NCBI RefSeq assembly: GCF_000519005.1
Contig: NZ_JAER01000004.1
Coordinates: 143,162 to 207,161, forward strand
Direction: 5' to 3'
Origin: Nocardioides sp. J54
GTDB lineage: Bacteria > Actinomycetota > Actinomycetes > Propionibacteriales > Nocardioidaceae
DNA: 64,000 nucleotides
The notes under the pieces are model-generated. The model did not search any database. It saw only the letters and a list, made by a program, of their open reading frames with translations, and had not been told where the DNA came from. The position numbers and the translations under genes are program-made. Each line of letters opens with the position of its first letter. Positions within the stretch are counted from its first letter, which is position 1. Positions 1-8,432 of this stretch are shown here, one piece after another.

Positions 1-5
1 ACTGT

Positions 6-24
6 TAGTTTGGGTACGACCAAA
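6..24 (+). promoter_or_regulatory. Probable promoter and operator of the GntR gene
   Basis: TAGTTT at 6-11 fits a TANNNT -10 box. It runs into TTTGG..CCAAA arms (9-24) enclosing GGT-ACG-ACC (13-21), the GGT-N3-ACC core typical of FadR-family operators. The same core occurs before the genes starting at 4020 and 13543. Autoregulation is inferred; the -35 lies outside the window. Confidence 0.35.
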
Positions 25-57
25 GGTGCGGTTCGAGCCGCGAAGGAACGGGATGAG

Positions 58-837
58 ATGACTGACTCCACCAGTGCGGCGGCCCCGAACGGCAGCGTCC
101 GCCGCCCCGTCCAGCTCACGCCGATGCAGGTCCCGAAGGCATCCGACGTCCTGGCCGACGATCTCCGCGAACGGATCCTGAGAGGCGAGTTCCCCGAAGG
201 GACCGCCCTGCCGCCCGAGCGCGAGCTCGTGGCGCAGACCCGGATGAGCCGGACGACGGTGCGCGAGGCCCTGCGGATCCTCGAGGTGCAGGGGCTCGTG
301 CAGATCCGGACCGGGCGGGCGGGCGGCGCCTTCGTGCAGCGCCCGGGCGAGGAGTCGATCGCGAGCACCGTGAGCCTGCTCATCCGCGGCCGGCAGGTCC
401 GGCTCGCGGCATTGCTCGAGACCCGCGAGGCCGTCGAGCCGGCGTGCGCACAGCTGGCCGCGAAATACCGCACCGATACCGACCTGGAGGCGCTCGACCG
501 TGCCAACGACGCCATCGCGGCCGAGGGCACGCTCGCGGAGTTCCTGCAGGCCAACGTCGACTGGCACGTCGCGGTCGCGGTCGCGTCGCACAACGAGCTG
601 CTGACCGGCTTCATGGGGGCGCTGTCGCGGGCCATCTACGCCGCCACCGACAACCAGGGCTTCATCGACGCCTCGGTACGCAAGACCACGTTGCGCGCGC
701 ACCGCAGCATCACCGACGCGATCCGCAAGCGCGATGCTGCGGCCGCCGTACGACGGATGACGCGGCACGTGCACGAGTACGCCTCCGCGGTCCTGGAGGT
801 AGAGGACCGGACCGAGATCGAGGTCCCGGGCGACTGA
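58..837 (+). CDS. GntR/FadR-family transcriptional regulator
   Basis: A DNA-binding regulator of 259 aa. The N-terminal winged helix contains the GntR signature (LPPERELVAQ, then SRTTVREALRILEVQGLV). It is followed by an all-helical FCD ligand-binding domain with the usual metal-site pattern (an LLETREAVEPACAQLA helix, a WHVAVAVASHN segment and late histidines in RAHRSI and TRHVHEYA). The ATG at 58 is preferred over an upstream TTG at 10 because GAAGGAA lies about 10 nt before it and GntR homology starts shortly after. It stands next to convergent acyl-CoA metabolism genes, so it probably senses an acid or acyl-CoA intermediate and controls the GGT-N3-ACC sites seen at 13-21, 4111-4119 and 13595-13603. 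The ligand is unknown. Confidence 0.88.
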   Translation: MTDSTSAAAPNGSVRRPVQLTPMQVPKASDVLADDLRERILRGEFPEGTALPPERELVAQTRMSRTTVREALRILEVQGLVQIRTGRAGGAFVQRPGEESIASTVSLLIRGRQVRLAALLETREAVEPACAQLAAKYRTDTDLEALDRANDAIAAEGTLAEFLQANVDWHVAVAVASHNELLTGFMGALSRAIYAATDNQGFIDASVRKTTLRAHRSITDAIRKRDAAAAVRRMTRHVHEYASAVLEVEDRTEIEVPGD

Positions 838-846
838 GCCCGGGAC
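823..846. terminator. Hairpin with the GntR stop codon in its loop
   Basis: Perfect 9-bp arms (GTCCCGGGC at 823-831, GCCCGGGAC at 838-846) enclose GACTGA, whose TGA is the regulator's stop. It sits between convergent genes and could terminate both. No U-tract follows, so this is a structural inference. Confidence 0.4.
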
Positions 847-868
847 GCCCGGGGAAGGGCCCGCGAGG

Positions 869-2803
869 TCATCGCAGGCCCTGCACGAGCTCCCGGATCT
901 CGCCGACGGCCTGCGGGTTCTCCGCACCGGACAGGTCCCCCGGATCCTTGTCCAGCACCGCGGCACGGATCGCTCGGCGCAGGATCTTCGCCGAACGGGT
1001 CTTCGGCAGCCTCTGGACGCGGACCACCTGGCTCGGCGAGAACGGCTTGCCGACCCCGTCGGCGACGAGGCGCCGGACCCGGCCGGCCACGGTCGGCTCG
1101 TCGTCGGCGTCGTCGCGGGCGACGTAGAAGACCCACACCGCCTCGCCCTTGGTGTCGTCGGGGATGCCGACGACCGCGGACTCGGCGACGGACTCGTCGA
1201 CGGCGACGACCGACTCGATCTCCGCAGGGGCCACCCGCTTGCCGGCGACGTTCATCACGTCGTCCGAGCGGCCGAGGATGAACCAGTCGCCCGCGTCGTC
1301 CACCAGGGCGAAGTCGCCGTGGCGCCACAGCCCGTCGAAGGTCGACCAGTACGCCTCGTGGTAGCGCGACGCCTCCGCGTCGTCGTTCCAGATGCCTCGC
1401 GTCATCGAGGGCCACGGCTGCCGGCAGACCAGCTCGCCGATCTCGCCTCGCACGGACCGGGCCTGGTCGTCGACGACGTCGACGTCCATGCCCAGCGCGG
1501 GGCCGCCGAGCGAGCAGCTGCGGATCTGCTCGACCGGATAGGGGCACAGGAACGAGCCCCCGACCTCGGTGCCGCCGGAGAAGTTGATGATCGGCACCCG
1601 GCTGCCGAAGACGTCGCGGGCGAGCCACTCGTAGGACTCGGGGTCCCACGGCTCACCGGTCGACCCGAGCACGCGCACGCTGCCGAGGTCCTGCGACGGC
1701 AGGTCGCCGGCGGCCCGCAGGGTGCGGATGAGGGTAGGGCTCACGCCGAGCATCGAGACCCCGTGGCGCTCCACCAGCTGCCACAGCCGACCGGTGTCCG
1801 GGACGTCGGGCGAGCCCTCGTAGAGCAGGAGGGTGCCGCCGTTGGCGTGGGTCCCGAGGATCGACAGCGGGCCCATGATCCAGCCCATGTCGGTGATCCA
1901 GCAGAAGGTACGACCGGGCGCGATCTCGAATCCGTAGGCGACCTCGGACGCCGTCTTGGTGACGAAGCCCGCGTGGGTGTGCACGGCTCCCTTCGGCTTG
2001 CCGGTCGTCCCCGACGTGTAGGCGAGGAGGAGGACGTCGCTCGCCGACGTCGGCTCGACCACGGGGTCGGGGTCGTGCGCCAGCAGGTCGTCCCAGCCGA
2101 CCTCGCCCGCCGAGAGCTCGACCGGCCCGAGGTTGCCGACGACCACGACCGTCTCCACGGTGGGGCAGTCGTCGAGCGCGGTCCGCAGCGCGGGCAGCAT
2201 CGCCGCCTGCTTGCGACGGCGCACCGTGCCGTCGGCCGTGATGACCGCCTTCGCCGCGGCGTCCTGCACACGGCTGGCGATCGCCGGCGCGGCGAAGCCG
2301 GAGAACAGCGGGACGAGCATCGCACCGAGGCTCGCGACGGCGTACGTCGCGACGACCGCCTCGGTCGTCATCGGCAGGTAGATCGCCACGGCGTCGCCCT
2401 TGCCGATGCCACGTGCCCGCAGGCCGGCGCGGAGCCGGGCGACCCGGTCGTCGAGCTCGGCGAAGGTCAGCTGCGCGACGGTGCCGTCCTCGGCCTCGTG
2501 AACGACGGCGACCGCGTCGGGCGTCCTGGCGACCCACGCCCGCAGGCAGGCCTGGGTCGCGTTGAGGCCGCCGCCGACGAACCACTCGGGCCACTTGATG
2601 CCACGGCTCTCGTCCAGCACGGCCTCGAAGGGGCGGTGGAACGGGATGCCCAGGTCCTCGACCACGGCGCCCCAGAAGGCCGCCGTGTCCTTGACCGACG
2701 CCGCGCGGAGCTCGTCGACGTCGTCGACGCCCAGGGTGCGCATCAGGCGCGCCACGTTGGAGTTGTGGAGGTAGTCGGCGTCGGGCTTCCAGACGTAGGC
2801 CAT
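869..2803 (-). CDS. AMP-forming acyl-CoA synthetase (acetyl/acetoacetyl-CoA synthetase-like)
   Basis: Activates a carboxylic acid to its CoA thioester through an acyl-adenylate. The 644-aa length and the N-terminal extension before the AMP-binding core match the acetyl-/acetoacetyl-CoA synthetase branch rather than short fatty-acyl ligases. The P-loop-like motif YTSGTTGKPKG is at residues 262-272. The C-terminal LPKTRSAKILRR supplies the adenylation lysine. AAGGAG lies upstream of the ATG. It is followed upstream on the same strand by an acyl-CoA dehydrogenase only 20 bp away (2824-4020), so both are probably co-transcribed from the promoter at 4101-4129, giving activation and first beta-oxidation step together. 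The substrate acid cannot be read from the sequence. Confidence 0.9.
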   Translation of the reverse strand: MAYVWKPDADYLHNSNVARLMRTLGVDDVDELRAASVKDTAAFWGAVVEDLGIPFHRPFEAVLDESRGIKWPEWFVGGGLNATQACLRAWVARTPDAVAVVHEAEDGTVAQLTFAELDDRVARLRAGLRARGIGKGDAVAIYLPMTTEAVVATYAVASLGAMLVPLFSGFAAPAIASRVQDAAAKAVITADGTVRRRKQAAMLPALRTALDDCPTVETVVVVGNLGPVELSAGEVGWDDLLAHDPDPVVEPTSASDVLLLAYTSGTTGKPKGAVHTHAGFVTKTASEVAYGFEIAPGRTFCWITDMGWIMGPLSILGTHANGGTLLLYEGSPDVPDTGRLWQLVERHGVSMLGVSPTLIRTLRAAGDLPSQDLGSVRVLGSTGEPWDPESYEWLARDVFGSRVPIINFSGGTEVGGSFLCPYPVEQIRSCSLGGPALGMDVDVVDDQARSVRGEIGELVCRQPWPSMTRGIWNDDAEASRYHEAYWSTFDGLWRHGDFALVDDAGDWFILGRSDDVMNVAGKRVAPAEIESVVAVDESVAESAVVGIPDDTKGEAVWVFYVARDDADDEPTVAGRVRRLVADGVGKPFSPSQVVRVQRLPKTRSAKILRRAIRAAVLDKDPGDLSGAENPQAVGEIRELVQGLR

Positions 2804-2823
2804 CTCGATCGGGCTCCTTCGGA

Positions 2824-4020
2824 TCAGGACCGCGGCATGCCGAGGATCCGCTCGGCCGCGATGTTGCGCTGGATGTAGGTGGAGCCGCCGGCGATCGCCG
2901 TGCCGCGGCCCTGGTTGGCGAGGCGGAGCCAGGACCGCGTGGCGGCGATCTCCTCGTCCTCCTCGTCGAGGTCGAACTGGCCGCCGAGCGGGGCCAGCGA
3001 CAGCCGGAAGTCGGCGAGGTCCTCCACCAGCGGGCAGAAGTAGAGCTTGCCGATCGAGGTCACCGGCCCCGGGGGCGCTCCGTTCGCGGCGCCGGTGATC
3101 ACCCGCTGGCTGATCGTCTTGTGGATGAGGGCCCGCGCCCAGAGGTCGGCGACCTCCTGGCGCACGACGGGGTCGGCGCCGAGCGGTCGTCCGTCCGGGC
3201 CCGTCATCCCCCGGATGTCGTCGACGACGTCCGCGACGGCCTTCGTCGTGTTGACGCGGCCGGTCGCGATCGCGACCCGCTCGAACGCGAGCGTGCCCAT
3301 GGTGACCTGCCAGCCGCCGTCGACCTCGCCGACCACGGCCTCGTCAGGCACGAAGACGTCGTCGAGGAAGACCTCGTTGAACTCCGCCTCGCCGAGCATG
3401 TGCTGGAGCGGGCGCACGGTCACCCCCTCGCTGTCCATCGGCAGCAGGAAGAAGGTGATGCCTCGGTGGCGTGCCTTGGCGGGGTCGTTGCCGCCGGTCC
3501 GGGCGAGCAGGATCGCGTGCGCAGCAATCTGCGCCCGGCTGGTCCAGATCTTCTGCCCGCTGACCCGCCAGCCGCCCTCGACCCGGACGGCCCTGGTCCG
3601 CAGGCTGGCGAGATCGGAGCCCGCGCCGGGCTCGGAGAAGAGCTGGCACCAGATCTCCTCGCCCTTGAGGATCGGTTCGAGGAGCTGCTCCTTCTGGGCC
3701 GGCGTGCCGAAGTGGGCGATCGTGGGGCCGCAGAAGTCCTCGCCGATGATGTTGAGCCGCTCCGGCGCACCTGCCAGGTCGCACTCCTCACCGAAGATCG
3801 CGCGCATCCGCTCGTCGAGCCCCTGGCCGCCGTACTCCGTCGGCCAGGTCAGCCCGGCCAGGCCCGCGTCGTAGAGCATCCGCTGCCACTTCTGCCAGAA
3901 GGCGACCTTGTCCTCGAGGCGCGGGGGCTCGGGCCAGTCCAGCTGGGGGAGCGCATCGGCGAGCCACGCGCGCACGCGACTCCGGAAGGCTGCCTCGTCG
4001 GGAGCGTCCGCCAGGTCCAT
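2824..4020 (-). CDS. Acyl-CoA dehydrogenase
   Basis: FAD-dependent alpha,beta-dehydrogenase of acyl-CoA thioesters, 398 aa. It has the family features in order: an N-terminal helical domain, the FAD/substrate strand motif CQLFSEPGAGSDLASL, WTSRAQIA in the middle beta domain, and the C-terminal IQRNIAAERILG helix. The MCAD-type catalytic Glu position (EGT) reads AGG here, while an ERV Glu (in LAFERVAI) occupies the place used by isovaleryl-CoA dehydrogenase, so that residue is the likely base. The start at 4020 gives MDLADAPDEA and avoids a 22-residue proline/glycine extension. It is the first gene of a two-gene unit with the acyl-CoA synthetase. Confidence 0.88.
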   Translation of the reverse strand: MDLADAPDEAAFRSRVRAWLADALPQLDWPEPPRLEDKVAFWQKWQRMLYDAGLAGLTWPTEYGGQGLDERMRAIFGEECDLAGAPERLNIIGEDFCGPTIAHFGTPAQKEQLLEPILKGEEIWCQLFSEPGAGSDLASLRTRAVRVEGGWRVSGQKIWTSRAQIAAHAILLARTGGNDPAKARHRGITFFLLPMDSEGVTVRPLQHMLGEAEFNEVFLDDVFVPDEAVVGEVDGGWQVTMGTLAFERVAIATGRVNTTKAVADVVDDIRGMTGPDGRPLGADPVVRQEVADLWARALIHKTISQRVITGAANGAPPGPVTSIGKLYFCPLVEDLADFRLSLAPLGGQFDLDEEDEEIAATRSWLRLANQGRGTAIAGGSTYIQRNIAAERILGMPRS

Positions 4021-4100
4021 GAAGCCACCCCTGCCTGGGTCCGGGCCGCCCGTGCGGACAGGCGGCGAGGTCGAGTGCCCGTGCACTCACGTCGGTCCCA

Positions 4101-4129
4101 ACGTTACAATGGTCAGACCGAAACGGCAA
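4101..4129 (-). promoter_or_regulatory. Promoter with GGTCAGACC operator in the spacer
   Basis: On the minus strand, -35 TTGCCG (4129-4124) and -10 TAACGT (4106-4101) are separated by exactly 17 nt. The spacer contains GGTCTGACC (4111-4119 on plus as GGTCAGACC), a 4-1-4 dyad like the FadR/FCD consensus. A bound repressor would block polymerase. The same layout recurs at 13585-13613. Confidence 0.6.
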
Positions 4130-4157
4130 TGGACGCGGGCTTCACCGCCCTGCGCCC

Positions 4158-5363
4158 TCAGTCCTCCCGCGCTCCGATGGTCGAGCGGAGGTAGAACGAG
4201 ATCGCCTCGGCCCGGTTCTCGACCCGCAGCTTGCGCAGCACCTGCTTCACGTGCGACTTCACGGTCCCGGTCGCGATCACCAGCTGGTGCGCGATCCGCT
4301 CGTTCGTGGCCCCGGTCGCCATCAGGCCCAGCACCTCGAGCTCGCGGGCGGTGAGCAGGCCCTCGAGCTCGTGGGCCCGGTCGGTCGCGACCGGCCGCAG
4401 GGGTGCTGGCACGCCGACCGACGCCCCCTCGCTTCGGGTGACGAGGTCGATCGTGTTGTTGGCGACGTCGTCCAGCACCCGCTCCACCGTGCGCATCGCG
4501 TCACGGACCTGGTCCCGCTGCTCCCGCAGCCTCTCGAGGAGGACGGCGCGCTCGAAAACCTGGGCGAACCCGATCGCGAAGAGCCACAGGACGTCGCGGT
4601 CGAGCTCGACCATCTCCATCCCGCGGTTGTCCGCGTGCAGCAGGCCGATGACCCGGTCGCCGGAGAGCACGGGGGCAGCGACGTACGAGGTCAGCACCGA
4701 GGCACGGGCCAGGGGCGCATAGACCCGGGGGTCCTGGTCGGCGTGCAGCACCATGGCCGGCTCCTTGCGGCGGACGAGCTCGCTCTCCAGCAGCAGCTCC
4801 GACAGCTCGATCGCGGGAAAGGCGCGGATCCACTCCGCGAAGGCGCGCTCCGCCTCGCCGATCGTGGTGGCGTGGCTGCGCCAGGGCCGCCAGGTCTCAT
4901 CATCGACACGGGAGAGCATCACCCGTTCGAAGCCGCAGGCCTCGACGGCGACCTCGCAGGCGATGTCGAGGAGCTCGTCCTGGTCGGTCACGCTCCGGAG
5001 CCGGCTCAACCCGCGGTCCAGCTGGTCGAGGCGCCGCAGGCGCTCACTGCCGAGGTGGTCGTGCACCGCCAGGCGCACCGCGTGCACGTCGTTCAGCACC
5101 TGGGCGATCTCGGCGGTCTCCTGGGGGCTCGGCGGGCGGCCCTCGTCGACCAGGCACTCCCGGAGGATCCCGCCGAGGATCGCCAGCTGGCCGTCGAGCG
5201 TACGTAGGTCGGTCGAGGGCACCTGGGCCATCTCGTCGGCGTACTCGAGCTCCTCGAGGACGTCGAGCCTCCACAGCAGGTCGACCGCCGCGACGTGCGC
5301 CGCACGTCCCTGCCCGGCGAGCTCGACGCGGCGGCGCGCTGCCGCAGAGCTTCCGTGGTCCAT
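4158..5363 (-). CDS. LuxR-family regulator with GAF-like sensory region
   Basis: A transcription factor of 401 aa. The C-terminal HTH is clear (LTARELEVLGLMATGATNER, then TGTVKSHVKQVLRKLRVENR). The middle (about 120-290) has GAF character, with the LLDIACEVAVEACGFERVML and VLSGDRVIGLLHADNRGMEM blocks, and a coiled stretch (LLERLREQRDQVRDAMRTVE) links it to the HTH. There is no receiver domain, so it is not a two-component regulator. The start at 5363 is preferred over ATGs at 5444 and 5420 because GGGAG precedes it and the longer versions run into the divergent tetR promoter. It probably senses a small molecule linked to the surrounding acyl-CoA genes. Confidence 0.82.
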   Translation of the reverse strand: MDHGSSAAARRRVELAGQGRAAHVAAVDLLWRLDVLEELEYADEMAQVPSTDLRTLDGQLAILGGILRECLVDEGRPPSPQETAEIAQVLNDVHAVRLAVHDHLGSERLRRLDQLDRGLSRLRSVTDQDELLDIACEVAVEACGFERVMLSRVDDETWRPWRSHATTIGEAERAFAEWIRAFPAIELSELLLESELVRRKEPAMVLHADQDPRVYAPLARASVLTSYVAAPVLSGDRVIGLLHADNRGMEMVELDRDVLWLFAIGFAQVFERAVLLERLREQRDQVRDAMRTVERVLDDVANNTIDLVTRSEGASVGVPAPLRPVATDRAHELEGLLTARELEVLGLMATGATNERIAHQLVIATGTVKSHVKQVLRKLRVENRAEAISFYLRSTIGARED

Positions 5364-5424
5364 CTCTCCCACCCCTGTTCGCGCGAGCGGCACGCCCCGG
5401 ACCGCGCCGACCGTCCGCATCAGT

Positions 5425-5436
5425 GAACGATCGTTC
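5425..5436. promoter_or_regulatory. Palindromic operator between luxR and tetR genes
   Basis: GAACGATCGTTC is a perfect 12-bp palindrome. It lies 11 nt upstream of the TAGTCT -10 box (5447-5452) of the TetR gene, in the divergent intergenic region. It is the best candidate autoregulatory TetR site. Confidence 0.5.
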
Positions 5437-5458
5437 CGCTCCATGTTAGTCTCCCGGC

Positions 5459-6016
5459 GTGGGACGCGACCGACGGATCCTGGAAGCCGCGGCGGTGGCG
5501 TTCCAGGAGAAGGGCTTCCACGGCGTCGGCATGGACGAGCTCGGCACCCGTGCCGGTCTGAGCGGGCCGTCGCTCTATCGCTACTTCAGTGGCAAGGACG
5601 AGATCCTCGCGACCCTTCTCAACGAGGCCATGGACGAGCTGCTCGCGGCCACGGCGCCGGTGGAGGAGGACCCGGCCGCCGACCTGCGCCGGGCACTGCG
5701 GCACCACGCGGAGTTCGCCCTGGCGAACCGCGCCCTCGTCACGCTCTACCAGCGCGAGGTCGGCTCGCTGGTCGACCCCTGGTCGCGGAGCTTCACCCGG
5801 CGCCGCGGCCACTACACGCGCCGCTGGGAGGCACTGGTCGCGCGGGCCCGCCCGGACCTCGACGACGCGACCGTGGCGGCGACCAGCCAGGGCTGCCTCG
5901 GGCTCGTCTTCTCGGTGTCGAGCTGGCCCGACCGGACCCTCGTCCGGCCGCGGCTGGCCGAGCTGATCGTCGACCTCGCACTGCGGGGCATCGACGGAGC
6001 TGCTTCAGCGGCCTGA
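5459..6016 (+). CDS. TetR-family transcriptional regulator
   Basis: A repressor of 185 aa. The N-terminal HTH covers about residues 5-50 (ILEAAAVAFQEKGFHGVGMD, then LSGPSLYRYFSGKDEILA). The C-terminal helical ligand domain resembles TetR proteins of fatty-acid degradation in actinobacteria, though the ligand is unknown. The GTG start fits a leaderless transcript: TAGTCT at 5447-5452, then 6 nt, then GTG, with no Shine-Dalgarno. Its 3' end overlaps the convergent acyl-CoA dehydrogenase by 12 nt (6005-6016). Confidence 0.88.
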   Translation: MGRDRRILEAAAVAFQEKGFHGVGMDELGTRAGLSGPSLYRYFSGKDEILATLLNEAMDELLAATAPVEEDPAADLRRALRHHAEFALANRALVTLYQREVGSLVDPWSRSFTRRRGHYTRRWEALVARARPDLDDATVAATSQGCLGLVFSVSSWPDRTLVRPRLAELIVDLALRGIDGAASAA

Positions 6017-7246
6017 GCGGAAGTCCCACATGCCGGCTGCGATCCGGCGGTACTGCAGCTCGTCGGAACCCTCGGTGATCCGGTAGCGGCGGTGGTGCCG
6101 GTAGATGTGCTCGAACGGGTGGTGCCGGCTGTAGCCGACACCGCCGTGGACCTGCATGGCCCGGTCGGCCGCGTCGCAGGCGAGGCGGTTGCCACGCACG
6201 TTGACCATCGAGACCTTGTCACTCACCCCCGTACGCCCGTGCACGTCCATCTCCCACGCCACCTTGAGAATCGTGTTGCGCACCAGCTCCGCCTCGGTCT
6301 GGAGCTCGACGAGCTGCCACTGGACACCCTGGTAGTCCCGCAGCGCCGTCCCGAACAGGCGCCTCTCCTCGGTGTAGGCGACCGACCGGTCGATGCAGAA
6401 CTGCGCAGCACCCAGCGAGCTCGCCGCCTGTCGGATGCGGTTCTCGTGCACGAACAGCTGGGCGCAGTCGAGGCCACGCCCCTCCTCCCCCACCATTGCG
6501 GCGGCCGGCACCCGGACACCGTCCAGGCGGACCTCGGCGTGGTCGGTCGGCATGTTGAACGTCCACCAGTAGAAGGGGACCTCGAAGCCGGGGGCGTCGG
6601 TGGGGACGAGGAACGCGGAGATCCCCTCGGCCTTGCCGTCCTCGCCACTGGTGCGTGCGAACACGAGGTCCACCTCGGCCACGTCGACCACGCTGTTCCA
6701 CCGCTTCGCGCCGGTGATCACCCAGTCGTCGCCGTCCCGCACGGCGCGCGTCTCGAGCCACGTGGCATCGCTGCCGTGGTCCGGTTCGGTCAGCCCGAAC
6801 GCCATCTCCAGGTCCCCACTGACCAGTCGCTCGAGGTACTGCTCCTTCTGCTCGTCGGTCCCGTACTCGTGCAGGACCAGGGCGAGCGGGAGGTTGGCGA
6901 CCACGGAAGCCTCGTGGCTGAGCTCGGCGTGCAGGCCCGGCCCGCGGTGGGCGAGGTGCTCCCGGACGAGCGCCATGGCGACGTTGGTCGCGTCCTGGCC
7001 GCCCAGTGCCTTCGGCAAGGGGTAGCGGTAGAAGCCGGCCCCGTCCGCCAGGCGACGCGCCTCACTCATGATCTCCCGCCACCGCCGGGTCGGGACGCCT
7101 CCCCGCTCGACGTCGGTGCGGGCGAACTCTCGCCGGTGGTCGAAGTACTCGGGGTTGGCTTCCTCGATCGGCTTGATCCGGGTGTCGATGAAGTCGTCGA
7201 GCTCGGCGAGGAAGGTCGTGACGTCCTCGGGGATGGACCAGTCCAT
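6005..7246 (-). CDS. Acyl-CoA dehydrogenase
   Basis: A 413-aa FAD-dependent acyl-CoA dehydrogenase. It shows FGLTEPDHGSDATWLETRAV (FAD/substrate segment), TGAKRWNSVVDVAEVDLVFA in the beta domain, and ITEGSDELQYRRIAAG at the C-terminus, where the Glu of TEGSDE sits at the MCAD catalytic-base position. The start at 7246 (MDWSIPEDV) has AGGAGA 5 nt upstream; longer readings are proline/arginine-rich and lack homology. It is monocistronic and divergent from the MDR oxidoreductase at 7435. It differs from the enzyme at 2824-4020, which lacks the EGx Glu, so the two probably act on different acyl chains or steps. Confidence 0.88.
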   Translation of the reverse strand: MDWSIPEDVTTFLAELDDFIDTRIKPIEEANPEYFDHRREFARTDVERGGVPTRRWREIMSEARRLADGAGFYRYPLPKALGGQDATNVAMALVREHLAHRGPGLHAELSHEASVVANLPLALVLHEYGTDEQKEQYLERLVSGDLEMAFGLTEPDHGSDATWLETRAVRDGDDWVITGAKRWNSVVDVAEVDLVFARTSGEDGKAEGISAFLVPTDAPGFEVPFYWWTFNMPTDHAEVRLDGVRVPAAAMVGEEGRGLDCAQLFVHENRIRQAASSLGAAQFCIDRSVAYTEERRLFGTALRDYQGVQWQLVELQTEAELVRNTILKVAWEMDVHGRTGVSDKVSMVNVRGNRLACDAADRAMQVHGGVGYSRHHPFEHIYRHHRRYRITEGSDELQYRRIAAGMWDFRSGR

Positions 7247-7434
7247 TGTCGTCTCCTGTGGTCGGCCCGGCCGTCGGTCGGGTGGCGCCGACGCTAGGTG
7301 CCGCAGGCCCGGGGCCGGGCGGGCCCAGGTGCTCGGGCTGTGGACTTCTCCACCGCCCCGGCCGGGCGCGGTCGCGGAGTCGCGCAGCCGGGTCGACGAT
7401 GCGGTCAGGACTCGCCGACCACGAGGAGGGTGAC

Positions 7435-8418
7435 GTGCGCGCTGTCGTCGTCGAGGAGCTGGAGGGGCCGCGCTCGGCCACGCTGCAGGACCTCCCACCC
7501 CCGGGCGGGGCCCACCCGCGCGCCGGTGGGCGCCGACTCCTCGTCGACGTGCACGCGGTCGGGTTGTCGTTCATCGACCCGCTGCAGACCTGGGGCCGCT
7601 ACCAGGGCGGCGTCCCGGCGCCGTACGTGTGCGGGTCCGAGGTCGCGGGCATCGTGCGCGAGGCGCCGGCGGACTCCTGGCTCTCGATGGGTGACCGGGT
7701 CGCCGGGATCGTGTGGCAGGGCGCGATGGCCGAGCAGGCGCTCGCGCTCGAGGACTACGTCGTGCGGCTCCCCGACTCGATGTCGTTCGTCGAGGGGGCG
7801 GGGATCTACATGAACTACGCCACGGCCTGGTACGCGCTGGACCGAGCCGGCGCCCGACCCGGCGAGACCGTCCTCGTCACCGGTGCCGCCGGCGGCGTGG
7901 GCACCTGCGTGCTGGACCTCGGCCCCGCCTTCGGCGTCTCCACGATCGCCCTGGTGTCCAGCCGGGACAAGGAGGTGATGGCACGCAACGCGGGCGCGAC
8001 CCACGTCCTGCGCAGCGACGGGGACTGGCTCCCCCAGGTCCGCGAGCTCACCGGGGGTCGAGGGGTCGAGGTGTTCGTCGACATGGTCGGGGGCGACCGC
8101 TTCCTCGACACGGTGCGCTCGCTGCGGATCGGGGGACGCGGCGTCATCGTCGGGTTCGCCGGCGGGTCCATCCCGGAGCTGCGGATGAACCGGCTGCTCC
8201 TGCGCAACCTGACGCTGACCGGCATCACGATGGACGTCATGGAGACCGAGCACCCCGGAACGCTCGAGCGGGTCCGGCACGGAGTCCAGGCACTGCTCGA
8301 CGAGGGCCGTCTCTCCCCCGCCATCGGTGCCGTCTACCCGATGGACCGCGCCGCCGACGCCCTCGCTGCACTCGACGACCGGACCGCGGTGGGCAAGGTG
8401 GTCGTGCGGGTGCGGTGA
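7435..8418 (+). CDS. NADPH:quinone oxidoreductase-like MDR protein
   Basis: A 327-aa medium-chain dehydrogenase/reductase of the quinone reductase branch. The N-terminal GroES-like fold includes LLVDVHAVGLSFIDPLQTWG and PYVCGSEVAGIV. The Rossmann motif is TGAAGGVGTCVLDLGPAFG. The Cys and His zinc ligands of alcohol dehydrogenases are absent, so it is a zinc-free NAD(P)H enzyme acting on an enone, enoyl-CoA or quinone. The GTG start has GAGGAGGG 5 nt upstream. It shares its layout with the gene at 10459-11448 (clear paralogues, both with LLLRNLT/S-type segments). It ends 7 bp from the convergent phosphotransferase gene. Confidence 0.85.
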   Translation: MRAVVVEELEGPRSATLQDLPPPGGAHPRAGGRRLLVDVHAVGLSFIDPLQTWGRYQGGVPAPYVCGSEVAGIVREAPADSWLSMGDRVAGIVWQGAMAEQALALEDYVVRLPDSMSFVEGAGIYMNYATAWYALDRAGARPGETVLVTGAAGGVGTCVLDLGPAFGVSTIALVSSRDKEVMARNAGATHVLRSDGDWLPQVRELTGGRGVEVFVDMVGGDRFLDTVRSLRIGGRGVIVGFAGGSIPELRMNRLLLRNLTLTGITMDVMETEHPGTLERVRHGVQALLDEGRLSPAIGAVYPMDRAADALAALDDRTAVGKVVVRVR

Positions 8419-8432
8419 GACCGGCTCACCGC
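8412..8432. terminator. Small hairpin spanning two convergent stop codons
   Basis: Arms GCGGTGAG (8412-8419) and CTCACCGC (8425-8432) around a 5-nt loop. The left arm contains the TGA of the 7435-8418 gene, and the right arm the TGA (minus) of the 8426-9514 gene. Confidence 0.35.
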
